This document shows positions 8,661-17,048 of a stretch of 64,000 bases of DNA, in pieces. Where the stretch lies: NCBI RefSeq assembly GCF_000013205.1, contig NC_007775.1, positions 62,001 to 126,000 of the forward strand, read 5' to 3'. The notes below the pieces were generated by a model that was given only the letters and a program-made list of their open reading frames with translations, was not told the DNA's origin and ran no database searches. The number at the start of each line of letters is the position of its first letter. Position 1 is the stretch's first letter. This DNA comes from Synechococcus sp. JA-3-3Ab. GTDB taxonomy: Bacteria > Cyanobacteriota > Cyanobacteriia > Thermostichales > Thermostichaceae. Made by a program: the position numbers and the translations under genes.

Positions 8661-9020
8661 CTCAACTTTCCCTCCTTGAACTCGCAGATGTCGGGGTAGA
8701 GCCAAACCGCACCCAGATGTTGCCTGCTGCCCCGAGATGGCAATAGCCTAGCCCCAGGGCTAGCACAAACCAAGAGGAGACAGCGTTGGTTTAACGGCTT
8801 TCAACCTTCTCCTTACTCGGCTCGGCAGCCGAGCGCCCATCTTCTGAGAAACTCGCGGTTGTCTCTGCAGCAGCTCCCCAGAGACCCTACTTGGACGCTC
8901 CTGCCGCTGCCGTTTTCCGACTTGTCAGGTGAGGGATCCCGTGTGCGATAGGATCAAAAGGTGCCAAAATCCTGAAAGCCTCGGATCGAGTGCGCCCGTG
9001 TTCCTCACCCTTTCAGCAGT
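8661..9020. other. Intergenic spacer upstream of secD
   Basis: About 360 bases lie between two divergent genes, and presumably hold both promoters. I see a short perfect inverted repeat GCTCGGC-A-GCCGAGC at 8820-8834, no open frame of interest and no tRNA. Confidence 0.4.
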
Positions 9021-10367
9021 ATGGCCAGATCTCCAGCTTTGTGGCTCAGTCGCCTCGCTGTTCTGCGAGGGCTGATCTTTATCTTGGCGGTGGTGGTTGC
9101 TCTCGTCTACTTGGGCTTCAGCCGCGAAGTTCGTCTTGGCCTTGACCTCAAAGGGGGGACGCAGCTCACCCTGCAGGCTTTGCCCACGGAAGAGGTGCCT
9201 GAGATTACCTCTGAGGTGATGCAGGGGGTAGAGGCGGTGATCCAGCAGCGGATCGACGGCCTGGGGGTGGCCGAGCCTCTGGTGCAGATCAGCGGCCAAG
9301 ATCGCCTGTTCGTGCAGCTGCCGGGGGTGGCAGATCCCGATCGGGCCATTGCTCTTTTGGGCGATACGGCCCGGTTGGAGTTTCGCAAGGGCCTGGTGCC
9401 GGTCAGTGCCCTGCCCCGCAACGAGCGGGGAGAGATAACGGCGGGGGAGGATCCCGACGCCCTGTTTGAACGGGTCGGCCTCACCGGCGATCTGCTGCGC
9501 AACGCCTATCCCCAAGCCCCCCGCCGCGGATCCCAGACTTGGGAAGTGTTGCTGGAGTTTAAGCCGGCAGGGGCAGAGAAGTTTACTCAGCTCACCCGCG
9601 AGTTGGCCGGAACAGGGCGCCCGATTGGCATTTTTCTGGACGACGTGCTGATCAGCGCGCCAATTGTGGGGCCGGAGTTTGCCCGCACCGGCATTACCGG
9701 CGGGACGGCGGTGATCACGGGCAATTTCACAGTGGAAACCGCCACCGATCTGGCGGTGAAGCTCAAGGCGGGGGCGCTTCCCGTTCCCATTCGCGTCATT
9801 GAAAACCGCACCGTCGGGGCCACGTTGGGGGAAGAGAGCGTGCGCCGCAGCCTCTATGCTGGCATTGCCGGCCTGGTGCTGGTTTTCGTCTTCATGGTGG
9901 CCTACTACCGCCTGCCGGGGCTTGTTGCCGATATCGCCCTCCTCATCTACGCCCTCTGTACGTTTGCTCTGTTCCAACTGCTGGGGGTGACCATGACCCT
10001 GCCCGGGATCGCCGGCTTCATCCTCAGCATCGGCATGGCGGTGGATGCCAATGTGCTGATTTTCGAGCGCATCAAAGAGGAGCTGCGGGCCGGCAAGTCC
10101 ATCTACAAGTCCATCTCGGAAGGGTTTAACCGCGCCTTCAGCAGCATCCTCGACAGCAATGTCACCACCCTTTTGGTCTGTGGCGTACTTTTCTGGCTGG
10201 GGATGGGGCTGGTGAAAGGCTTTGCGGTAACCCTGGCCATTGGCATTTTGGTGAGCTTTTTCACGGCCATCACCTGCACCCGCACGCTGCTTTTGGCGGC
10301 AATGGGGATCCCCGCCCTGCGCAAACCTGAGTTTTACGGCGTTCGCATGGAGGCGGCTCAATCATGA
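9021..10367 (+). CDS. secD: Protein translocase subunit SecD
   Basis: A 448-residue RND-family subunit that, with SecF, uses the proton gradient to help export through SecYEG. It has one N-terminal membrane segment (residues about 11-32), then the signature VRLGLDLKGGTQLTLQ, a periplasmic domain, and five C-terminal membrane segments from about residue 275. The fourth helix region has GMAVDANVLIFERIKEEL, the conserved transport motif. Shorter than E. coli SecD (about 615 aa), as usual in cyanobacteria. Overlaps secF by four bases (ATGA). Confidence 0.96.
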   Translation: MARSPALWLSRLAVLRGLIFILAVVVALVYLGFSREVRLGLDLKGGTQLTLQALPTEEVPEITSEVMQGVEAVIQQRIDGLGVAEPLVQISGQDRLFVQLPGVADPDRAIALLGDTARLEFRKGLVPVSALPRNERGEITAGEDPDALFERVGLTGDLLRNAYPQAPRRGSQTWEVLLEFKPAGAEKFTQLTRELAGTGRPIGIFLDDVLISAPIVGPEFARTGITGGTAVITGNFTVETATDLAVKLKAGALPVPIRVIENRTVGATLGEESVRRSLYAGIAGLVLVFVFMVAYYRLPGLVADIALLIYALCTFALFQLLGVTMTLPGIAGFILSIGMAVDANVLIFERIKEELRAGKSIYKSISEGFNRAFSSILDSNVTTLLVCGVLFWLGMGLVKGFAVTLAIGILVSFFTAITCTRTLLLAAMGIPALRKPEFYGVRMEAAQS

Positions 10368-11359
10368 CAGCTCAAGAGCTATCCCCCACCGATCCGGCAG
10401 TGGGATCCCGGCGGTCGCTTGACTACCGCTTCGACATCGTGGGTCGCAGCAGGCTGTGGTTTAGCTTGTCTCTGGCAGTGTTGCTGGTGGGGCTGGTCAG
10501 CATGGCTTTTTCCCTGGCCTCTCTGGGAACCCCCCTGCGGCTGGGGCTGGATTTTGCCGGCGGCACCTTGTTGGATCTGCGTTTTGAGCAGCCTGTCACC
10601 ACCGACGAGCTGCGGCGGGCTCTGCAGGAACATGACCTGGGAACCAGCATCATCCAACTGGACACCCAGACGGGCCAAGAAGCCCTGATCCGCATGCCCC
10701 CTTTGACGGAGCAGGAGCGCCTGGCGGTAGAAGCCACGCTGCGGCAACAGATAGGCCCTTTTGAGCGCAAGCTGGTGGAGACGGTAGGCCCGACGGTGGG
10801 GCGTCTGCTCTTGCGCTCCGGCCTTGTGGCGGTGCTCATCTCCTTTGGGCTCATTGTGGTGTATCTGGCCCTGCGCTTCCAGTGGGATTACGCAGTGTTT
10901 GCCATTGTGGCCTTGCTGCACGATGTGGTGCTGACAACAGGTCTGTTTGCCCTTTTGGGCCTGACGGTGGGCATGGAGGTGGACAGCCTGTTTTTGGTGG
11001 CGCTGCTAACCATCATTGGCTTTTCCGTCAACGACACAGTGGTTATCTACGACCGCATCCGGGAAAATCTGCGTCTGGTCAGCCGCAAGGTCAGCTTTGC
11101 CGAGGTGGTGAACCTGTCGTTGAACCAGACTTTTGCCCGCTCTTTGAACACCACCCTGACGACGATGCTGCCCCTGGTGGCCATTGCCATTTTTGGGGGA
11201 GCCACCCTGAAGGGGTTTGCCATTGCTTTGCTCATCGGCTTCAGCTTGGGGGTTTATTCCAGCATCTTCATCGCCAGCCCCCTGCTGGTGTGGTGGCGGC
11301 AGCGGCGCTATGGCGCCAACAGGGATCCCAATCCCCTGCCTTCCGGCGCAGAGGGGTAG
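10364..11359 (+). CDS. secF: Protein translocase subunit SecF
   Basis: A 331-residue partner of SecD. N-terminal membrane helix at about 29-50, then the SecF signature LRLGLDFAGGTLLDLRFE, a periplasmic loop, and five C-terminal helices with FSVNDTVVIYDRIRENLR, which is the equivalent of the SecD helix-4 motif. The start codon overlaps the secD stop (ATGA), so the two are translationally coupled and expected in equal amounts. Confidence 0.96.
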   Translation: MTAQELSPTDPAVGSRRSLDYRFDIVGRSRLWFSLSLAVLLVGLVSMAFSLASLGTPLRLGLDFAGGTLLDLRFEQPVTTDELRRALQEHDLGTSIIQLDTQTGQEALIRMPPLTEQERLAVEATLRQQIGPFERKLVETVGPTVGRLLLRSGLVAVLISFGLIVVYLALRFQWDYAVFAIVALLHDVVLTTGLFALLGLTVGMEVDSLFLVALLTIIGFSVNDTVVIYDRIRENLRLVSRKVSFAEVVNLSLNQTFARSLNTTLTTMLPLVAIAIFGGATLKGFAIALLIGFSLGVYSSIFIASPLLVWWRQRRYGANRDPNPLPSGAEG

Positions 11360-11397
11360 GATCTTCCCTAGCCCAGGGGTAAAGCGGCGGCAACGGC

Positions 11398-13332
11398 CTA
11401 CCAGTGCAGTCGCTGGCCGTAGGCAACCAGGTAGCGCTGCAAATCGGCCATTTTGCCCTGGGGCACGATCTGGGCTGGGGTCAAGCCGGGATCCTGGCTG
11501 CGGAGCCAAGCCACGGTCAGCCCCGCTGCCGAGCCAATGGTCCACTCGCCGTAATGGGTGCGGGTGGCGGCGTTGACAATGTGGCTGGCGGCGATCCCCT
11601 TGCCGCCGATGAGCAGGTTATCCACCTTCTGGGGGATCAGGGCCTCTAGGGGGATGACGATGGGGCGGACGGAAAACTCGTTGACCGGCGCCGAGCTGGC
11701 CGACAGGGAAGGCTCCCAGTTGCGGTAGCGACAGCCGTGCATGTCGATGGCGTAGTGGGTGATCCCAACTGCTGTGGGGCTAAAGTCCCGTCCCCCGCTG
11801 GCGCCGACGCGAATATCCTGCTCCAGCATCAGGAATTCCGCCTGGCCGTAGGCAGCCCGCCCCAGGATACGCCGCCCCTCCCGGATGTAGGGGTAGAGGC
11901 TGAGGCCGGAGCGGGTGCCCAGCAAAGACTCTTCGCCAAACAGCAAGGAGAGGGGATAGCCGGCGCGGGACTGGGTTTCCATCAGCCATTCGGCAAACAG
12001 CAGGGCGTGGTTCTCCCCATCTTTGATGGCCGAGACATCCAGCCCCCCCAGCCAGTTGTGGCGCTGCCCTGAGGCCAGCAGCCGCTCTTCCGTTAGGATT
12101 AGGGGTGGGTTCATGATCCCCCAGTCGTTGCCGCGGTTCCAGTTCACCAGGCTGAGATCGCCGGGAAGCGGGGTGCCGTAAAAGGGATCCGTGCGGCCTT
12201 TGCTGACGATGCGGCGGTAGTTGAAAAAGCTCTGGCCGCTGAAGGTGGGAAACCCCTCCAGGTCGAACTGGCGGCGGTGCTCGGCGCGGGAGTAGCCCGG
12301 CTGCAACTGGGCCAGCTCGGCGCGGGAGCGCCCGCCGTCGTCGTGGATGGCCAGCACGAAGGGAAAAGTGAAAGCCTGGGTGCACTCCGGGTTGCTGGCC
12401 GGGGCGGCGTTGGGCTCCCCGGTTAGATCTCGCCCTTCTGAGCCCAGCCGGTAGGGGATCCCGGCCCAGCCCACCAGCTCGCCGGTGTCGGTGGCGTCGA
12501 TCACGAACAAGGGGCGGCCCGGCGGCGCCTGCAGCCGCAGCACCCGCTTGGCAAAGACTTCCGTCTCCTGCCAGCTATACCAGCTCACCAATTCCCGCCA
12601 CAGCCGCCCCGGCGGCACAAAATCGGGATCCCGCGGCTGCCGCTGCACCGCGTAGATGCTCTCGAGGCGGGAGCCGTCGGCGCTGAAGGTGGCCCCCTTA
12701 AAAGCGGTCTGGGTGGCCCAGCGACTGTGGGGGGCGCTGCGGGCGGCCTGTTGCAGCCAGGTTTCCACCGCCTGCAAACCAGCCTGGGGCGGAAAACACA
12801 GCCCCCCTACCCAGCAACTGTTGATTTCGGAGACACGGGTTCCCGGCGGGATCCCTGTCCAGGCGGGCAGATGCACCGGCTGGCTTTCGATGAGGGCCTT
12901 AAACTCCAGCCAGTGGCGGGAAAAATTGCCCCGCTGCCGCATGGGGAGCGACTCGTCGATGGCTGATACCCCCTGGGAGGTGATCTGGCCCCCCAGCCAA
13001 GGGGTGAGCTCGATGAGACAGGTTTGCACGCCCCCCCGCATGGCCTGGCCTGCCGCCGCCACGCCCCCCAGGGATCCGCCCACCACCACCAGCTCGCACT
13101 CCCAGATCTCGTCCGGCTGGGGCAGGGGATCCAGCAGCGGCCAGCCGTGGGCCGTAAAACGGGGCACCTCCGGCTCTGGAGCGGCGACGGGCGATCCCCC
13201 TTCCGGCTGGGAGAGGGCGGCAAACCCCATCCCCGCCACAAAGCCCAGCAGCGACAGGATCCCCAGCCCCAGAGCTTGTTTGCGCCTGAGTTGCTGCCGC
13301 GCCGCTGGGATCCCCTTACCGGCCGTCTTCAC
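11398..13332 (-). CDS. FAD-dependent oxidoreductase, membrane-anchored or exported
   Basis: A 644-residue protein of the FAD_oxidored (PF12831) group. A twin-basic N-terminus and hydrophobic helix at about 21-40 (GLGILSLLGFVAGMGFAAL) indicate export or a membrane anchor. The FAD-binding motif ELVVVGGSLGGVAAAGQAMRGG is at about 80-101, followed by GGQITSQGVSAIDES. The C-terminal part has NLLIGGKGIAASHIVNAATR and GSAAGLTVAW, the second cofactor contact. Related proteins act on unidentified substrates. It is convergent to secF, with no co-directional neighbour close by. Confidence 0.85.
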   Translation of the reverse strand: MKTAGKGIPAARQQLRRKQALGLGILSLLGFVAGMGFAALSQPEGGSPVAAPEPEVPRFTAHGWPLLDPLPQPDEIWECELVVVGGSLGGVAAAGQAMRGGVQTCLIELTPWLGGQITSQGVSAIDESLPMRQRGNFSRHWLEFKALIESQPVHLPAWTGIPPGTRVSEINSCWVGGLCFPPQAGLQAVETWLQQAARSAPHSRWATQTAFKGATFSADGSRLESIYAVQRQPRDPDFVPPGRLWRELVSWYSWQETEVFAKRVLRLQAPPGRPLFVIDATDTGELVGWAGIPYRLGSEGRDLTGEPNAAPASNPECTQAFTFPFVLAIHDDGGRSRAELAQLQPGYSRAEHRRQFDLEGFPTFSGQSFFNYRRIVSKGRTDPFYGTPLPGDLSLVNWNRGNDWGIMNPPLILTEERLLASGQRHNWLGGLDVSAIKDGENHALLFAEWLMETQSRAGYPLSLLFGEESLLGTRSGLSLYPYIREGRRILGRAAYGQAEFLMLEQDIRVGASGGRDFSPTAVGITHYAIDMHGCRYRNWEPSLSASSAPVNEFSVRPIVIPLEALIPQKVDNLLIGGKGIAASHIVNAATRTHYGEWTIGSAAGLTVAWLRSQDPGLTPAQIVPQGKMADLQRYLVAYGQRLHW

Positions 13333-13902
13333 CTTAGTTTTGCCTCACACCCCAAGCTTTCTTCCGCAATGCTAGCAGGAGAACCCCTCTTGAGAATAGC
13401 TGATGAATAAGGCCCCCTTGAATGGCTGCGGGTGGCTCCGGATCCCCCAGATGGAAGTGCCGGACAAGGGGATCCAAGCAGGTGAAATCGGGCATAGGCA
13501 ACCGTTGAGCCCTGGATGGCAAGGGCTGGGTCGTTGCCTGGCGTTGGATTGGGCTTTTGTTGGTATCCTACGCGATAGCCGGTCTGATACATTTACGCTG
13601 AACACTGCTGAACATCACTGTTCAACTATGCAGCGATAGCATTCTGCTTGTTTCCATTCGCGTTAGCGGGACGGAGTCCAAACAGAATGGCGGTATCCCG
13701 CAAAGCTTTGAGTAGAATACCCAAAGCGCAGTTTCCGTGTCGTCTTACTACCAATTTTCTGCTTTGCTTTGGCTACCATGTTGGCAGACTCGAAAGTAAA
13801 CAGAAAGATCAACTGGTAGTAATCCGTACTGAACATATTATACATTATTTTCAGTATAGTTGAGCTTATTATTGACTAGAGTCATGCTCCGACTGCTGCT
13901 CC
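13333..13902. other. Long AT-richer spacer upstream of murF
   Basis: About 570 bases with no gene I can support. From roughly 13560 to 13870 the sequence is visibly AT-richer than the surroundings. A 60-codon minus-strand frame (13663-13845) ends in TPSR but resembles nothing I know. The stretch may be an old insertion. Short imperfect repeats such as TGAACACTGCTGAACATCACTGTTCA (two overlapping inverted TGAACA units at about 13598-13623) are present. Confidence 0.4.
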
Positions 13903-15240
13903 ATGCTGACCTTGCAAACTGTGGCCGACCTGCTGCAAGCCCCTTTGCAGGGAGATCCCCACCTCTTGGGGTTGCCGGTTCAGGCCCTCTGCACCGACAG
14001 CCGCCGGTTGCAGCCAGGATCCGTTTTTGTGGCGCTGCGGGGAGAACGCTTCGACGGGCACGATTTTATTCCGCAAGCCCTGAGCAAGGGGGCCGTTGCT
14101 GTCATCAGCCAGCGGCCGGTGGAGGGTCCCCACTTCCAGGTTCCCGATACCTTGACTGCCTATCAGCGCATTGCCAGAGCCTGGCGGGAGCAATTTTCCA
14201 TCCCGGTAGTGGCCATCACCGGCTCAGCAGGCAAAACCACCACCAAGGAAATGCTGGCGGCTGCTCTTTCGCGCTACGGCAGCGTTCTCAAAAGCGAGGC
14301 CAACCACAACAACGACATTGGGGTGGCGCAAACGCTGCTGCGGCTACAACCAGAACACCAGTTTGCCGTTCTGGAGATGGCCATGCGCGGCCCTGGTGAG
14401 ATTCGCCGCCTTGCACAGATGGCTCGCCCCACCCATGCCTTGATTACCCACATCGGCACCGCCCACATCGGCAGGCTGGGATCCCGCGAGGCCATTGCTG
14501 CTGCCAAGTGTGAGCTGCTGCAGGAGTTGGGGCAGGGGATAGCTGTGCTCAATGGTGAGGATCCCTTGCTGTTGGCCACTGCCGCCAGCCTGTGGTCGGG
14601 AAAAACCCTCACCTATGGCCTCGCCCAAGGGGACTTGCGAGGAGAATGGGATCCCCAAGCCCAAACCGTAACCGTGGAGGGCTTGACCTTGCCGGTGCCC
14701 CTGCCAGGAAGGCATCACGCCCTTAACTGGATGGGGGTGCTGGCGGCTGTGCGCAGCTTGGGTCTGAATTGGGAGCGCCTGCAAGAGCCCCTTGACCTAC
14801 CGCTGCCTCTGGAGGGGCGCAATCGCCATCTCAAGCTGGCTGGGGACGTGGAGATTTGGGATGAGACCTACAACGCCTCGCCGGAAGCGATGATCGCGGC
14901 TTTGCACCTGCTGGCTCAGACTGCGGGAAAACGGCGCTGGGCCATCCTCGGCCCAATGCGGGAACTGGGAGAGCATGCCCCACAGCTCTACGCAGAGGTG
15001 GGTCGGGCGGCTGCCTCCTTGAGACTGGAGCGGGTCTGGCTTTTGGATCCCGACGGGGAGATGCAGCCACTGGTTGACGAAAAGCCAGCCGCCGAGGTTG
15101 AACGCTTTGAGGAAGCTTCTGCCTTAGTGGAGGGTTTGCAGCAGCAGGTGCGGGCAGGGGATCGACTGCTGTTTAAGGCGGCGCGAGCCGTCGAGCTGGA
15201 GCGGGTGCTGCACCGCTTTTTGCAGGCTTGGCAGGGATAA
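13903..15240 (+). CDS. murF: UDP-N-acetylmuramoyl-tripeptide--D-alanyl-D-alanine ligase MurF
   Basis: A 445-residue Mur ligase that adds D-Ala-D-Ala to the peptidoglycan precursor in the cytoplasm. Residues 25-75 form the UDP-binding domain (LCTDSRRLQPGSVFVALRG). The ATP P-loop is ITGSAGKTTTKEML at 105-118. The central motif EANHNNDIGVAQTLL and the C-terminal ETYNASPEAMIAALHLL are MurF hallmarks. It depends on D-Ala-D-Ala from Ddl, also encoded in this window. The ATG at 13903 fits the family N-terminus. Confidence 0.96.
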   Translation: MLTLQTVADLLQAPLQGDPHLLGLPVQALCTDSRRLQPGSVFVALRGERFDGHDFIPQALSKGAVAVISQRPVEGPHFQVPDTLTAYQRIARAWREQFSIPVVAITGSAGKTTTKEMLAAALSRYGSVLKSEANHNNDIGVAQTLLRLQPEHQFAVLEMAMRGPGEIRRLAQMARPTHALITHIGTAHIGRLGSREAIAAAKCELLQELGQGIAVLNGEDPLLLATAASLWSGKTLTYGLAQGDLRGEWDPQAQTVTVEGLTLPVPLPGRHHALNWMGVLAAVRSLGLNWERLQEPLDLPLPLEGRNRHLKLAGDVEIWDETYNASPEAMIAALHLLAQTAGKRRWAILGPMRELGEHAPQLYAEVGRAAASLRLERVWLLDPDGEMQPLVDEKPAAEVERFEEASALVEGLQQQVRAGDRLLFKAARAVELERVLHRFLQAWQG

Positions 15241-15337
15241 GCTAAGCTAAAGGACAGTCGATAAGTGGCGCCCTATCGAGGCCATCGACCCGAAGCTTGC
15301 CCACACCTTCTTCACAGCTGCACTTCTTCTGGACAGC

Positions 15338-15559
15338 ATGTACCACAACCCTTCTCTGCGGGAAGAACCTCGCGATCAGCCTCCAGTAGTGCTGCCCCTG
15401 CCCGGTAGCATTTCTATCCTCGACTGGTTGCGCCAGGAAGGCCGGCTGATCGAGCAGCCTCTTGAAGTCCCTGAAGCTGTTTTGGAAGAAGACATCGACG
15501 ACATCGACGATTTGATCGGGGACGACTACGACGAAGACTTCGAGGCGGAAGAAGAGTAG
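15338..15559 (+). CDS. DUF3134 family small acidic protein
   Basis: A 73-residue protein with the cyanobacterial DUF3134 pattern: MYHNPSLREEPRDQPPVV, then SISILDWLRQEGRLIE, then a very acidic tail (EEDIDDIDDLIGDDYDEDFE). Function unknown, probably cytoplasmic. It lies about 100 bases after murF on the same strand and could be co-transcribed. Confidence 0.75.
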   Translation: MYHNPSLREEPRDQPPVVLPLPGSISILDWLRQEGRLIEQPLEVPEAVLEEDIDDIDDLIGDDYDEDFEAEEE

Positions 15560-15912
15560 GCATGCCTGCTGAGATCGCCAACTCGTTTACCCCTCTGCCC
15601 AGCACCGCAGAGGTGCCCACTTTGGCGATGCCAATGGAACGCTAACTTGAACAAACAATGTAAACAAACGTAACGATCCCTCAGCCTCAAGGGATCCTCA
15701 TCGGGCGTGTTTTGGATGGTTCACCGCCATCCCGCGATGATTGTTGCAAATCTAACCTCAGCGGAGAGTAGCCTTGTAAGCCTTGTCAAAAAGGTATTTT
15801 GGGGTAGTAGAAATATCTTTTTCGGGGACTTTTTGCGATTTTGAGGAACCCGAGCTCTATCCCGTCCGTCACATAGAAATGTGAACCTACTCTTCACGGA
15901 GGGTTACATTGC
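15560..15912. promoter_or_regulatory. Spacer upstream of the fasciclin gene
   Basis: About 350 bases without a gene. It contains the string GTAAACAAAC at 15660-15669, which recurs near a TATAAT box at 29226. A small hairpin CACAT-agaa-ATGTG lies at about 15870-15883. GGAGGGTT precedes the fasciclin ATG as a strong ribosome site. TTGTCA at about 15785 could be a -35 element, but no good -10 follows. Confidence 0.35.
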
Positions 15913-16449
15913 ATGATTCGCAATCTCTTCGCTCTCTCCTTGGCTGTTGCCTCGGCCACCACGTTGGTTGCAGCCCCTGCGGTCATTGCCGGCAGCCACG
16001 GCGCGACTTCTGAAAGCGTGAAAACCGCTGCCCCTGCCAGCAAAACCATAGTAGATGTTGCTGCCGAGGCCGGCTCTTTCACCACCTTGATCCAAGCCTT
16101 GGAAGCTGCCGACTTGGTGAAGGTGCTCTCCGGGGAAGGCCCCTTCACCGTTTTCGCTCCCACCGATGAAGCTTTTGCGGCGCTGCCGCAAGGCACTCTA
16201 GAGGAGCTGCTGCAGCCGGAAAACCGCGAGAAATTGACCCGGATTCTCACCTACCATGTGGTGCCCGGCAAAGTCCTCTCCAGCGATCTAAAGGAAGGTG
16301 AAGTGACGACGGTCGAAGGATCTTCTGTGAAGATCTCCTTGAGCGACGGAGTCAAGGTCAACGATGCCAAAGTGACGCAAGCAGACATTGAGGCCTCTAA
16401 CGGCGTCATCCACGTCATCGACAAGGTGATCCTGCCCCCGCAAAGCTAA
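15913..16449 (+). CDS. Secreted fasciclin (FAS1) domain protein
   Basis: A 178-residue protein with a signal peptide of about 26 residues ([22 protein letters not shown]) and one FAS1 domain filling residues 45-178. Landmarks are [19 protein letters not shown], the H1 motif [14 protein letters not shown], the [11 protein letters not shown] motif, and the H2 region [19 protein letters not shown]1 proteins act in surface adhesion or extracellular scaffolding; the precise role here is unknown. GGAGGG ribosome site upstream and a likely terminator downstream suggest a single-gene, well-expressed unit. Confidence 0.9.
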   Translation: MIRNLFALSLAVASATTLVAAPAVIAGSHGATSESVKTAAPASKTIVDVAAEAGSFTTLIQALEAADLVKVLSGEGPFTVFAPTDEAFAALPQGTLEELLQPENREKLTRILTYHVVPGKVLSSDLKEGEVTTVEGSSVKISLSDGVKVNDAKVTQADIEASNGVIHVIDKVILPPQS

Positions 16450-16466
16450 CTTGTCGGTGCTAAGGC

Positions 16467-16524
16467 TCTAGATCCCAGGGGGGTCTAGTCCGGCCCCTGC
16501 CCTCAGGGGTGGGGGCTTTGCGTT
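16467..16524 (+). terminator. Probable terminator after the fasciclin gene
   Basis: Two hairpins follow the stop codon: an imperfect one at 16467-16488 (CTAGATCCC with GGGTCTAG) and CCCCTG-CCCT-CAGGGG at 16494-16509, followed by a G-rich run and CTTTGCG. The T-run is weak, so the call is moderate. Confidence 0.45.
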
Positions 16525-16556
16525 GCAACCCAGCCCGGCGACCCTGGCCTTGAGCT

Positions 16557-16799
16557 CTACAGGTCGATGCCGACGCTGGAAGTGTAGATCGCCTCCACCG
16601 ACACGCCGGACACCCGCTGCGGACGCACGATCATGTACTCGTTGTCCATTTGCTTGGGCAATGTGATGAACTCGTCCCCACCCACCATCAGTTGGTTGAT
16701 CAGCTCTGTGTATTCTCTAGCTTCCTTGACCCGTACCTGCATGGTTTGTCCACCTTCGAGCATGATGTGGACAAGGTATCCATCGGGTTTTCTGGCCAT
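16557..16799 (-). CDS. Conserved cyanobacterial small protein (80 aa)
   Basis: Starts at the ATG at 16799, preceded by AGGAG at five bases. The protein MARKPDGYLVHIMLEGGQTMQ... is soluble and beta-rich, with MVGGDEFITLPKQMDNEYMIVRPQRVSGVSVE. It resembles a small protein conserved in cyanobacteria, but I cannot name a family or function. No membrane segment and no cysteine. Confidence 0.65.
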   Translation of the reverse strand: MARKPDGYLVHIMLEGGQTMQVRVKEAREYTELINQLMVGGDEFITLPKQMDNEYMIVRPQRVSGVSVEAIYTSSVGIDL

Positions 16800-17048
16800 G
16801 GGTGCTCCTATTGGGTGCAGCGAAGGTCGATAAGGGGCGTTCTCATGAACATTATTCCCCCATCGGAGAGGCCTGGCCAACCCTTGCCCCCGCCAGGAAA
16901 TCTGGAGTTGCGGCGCGACCAACCGACTTGAGGCAGTTTCCCGGGCGCCTCCCCGGCCCACAGCTCCCCTCCCAAAAAGAGAGGAAAGGCGAAGGAAGGC
17001 CAAAGCAAGTGGTTCCCCTGCGATTGGGGATGGCTATAGATTACTAGG

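Noticed and set aside
13663-13845. 60-codon minus-strand frame in the AT-rich island
   Set aside because: No ribosome site, no motif, and atypical composition.
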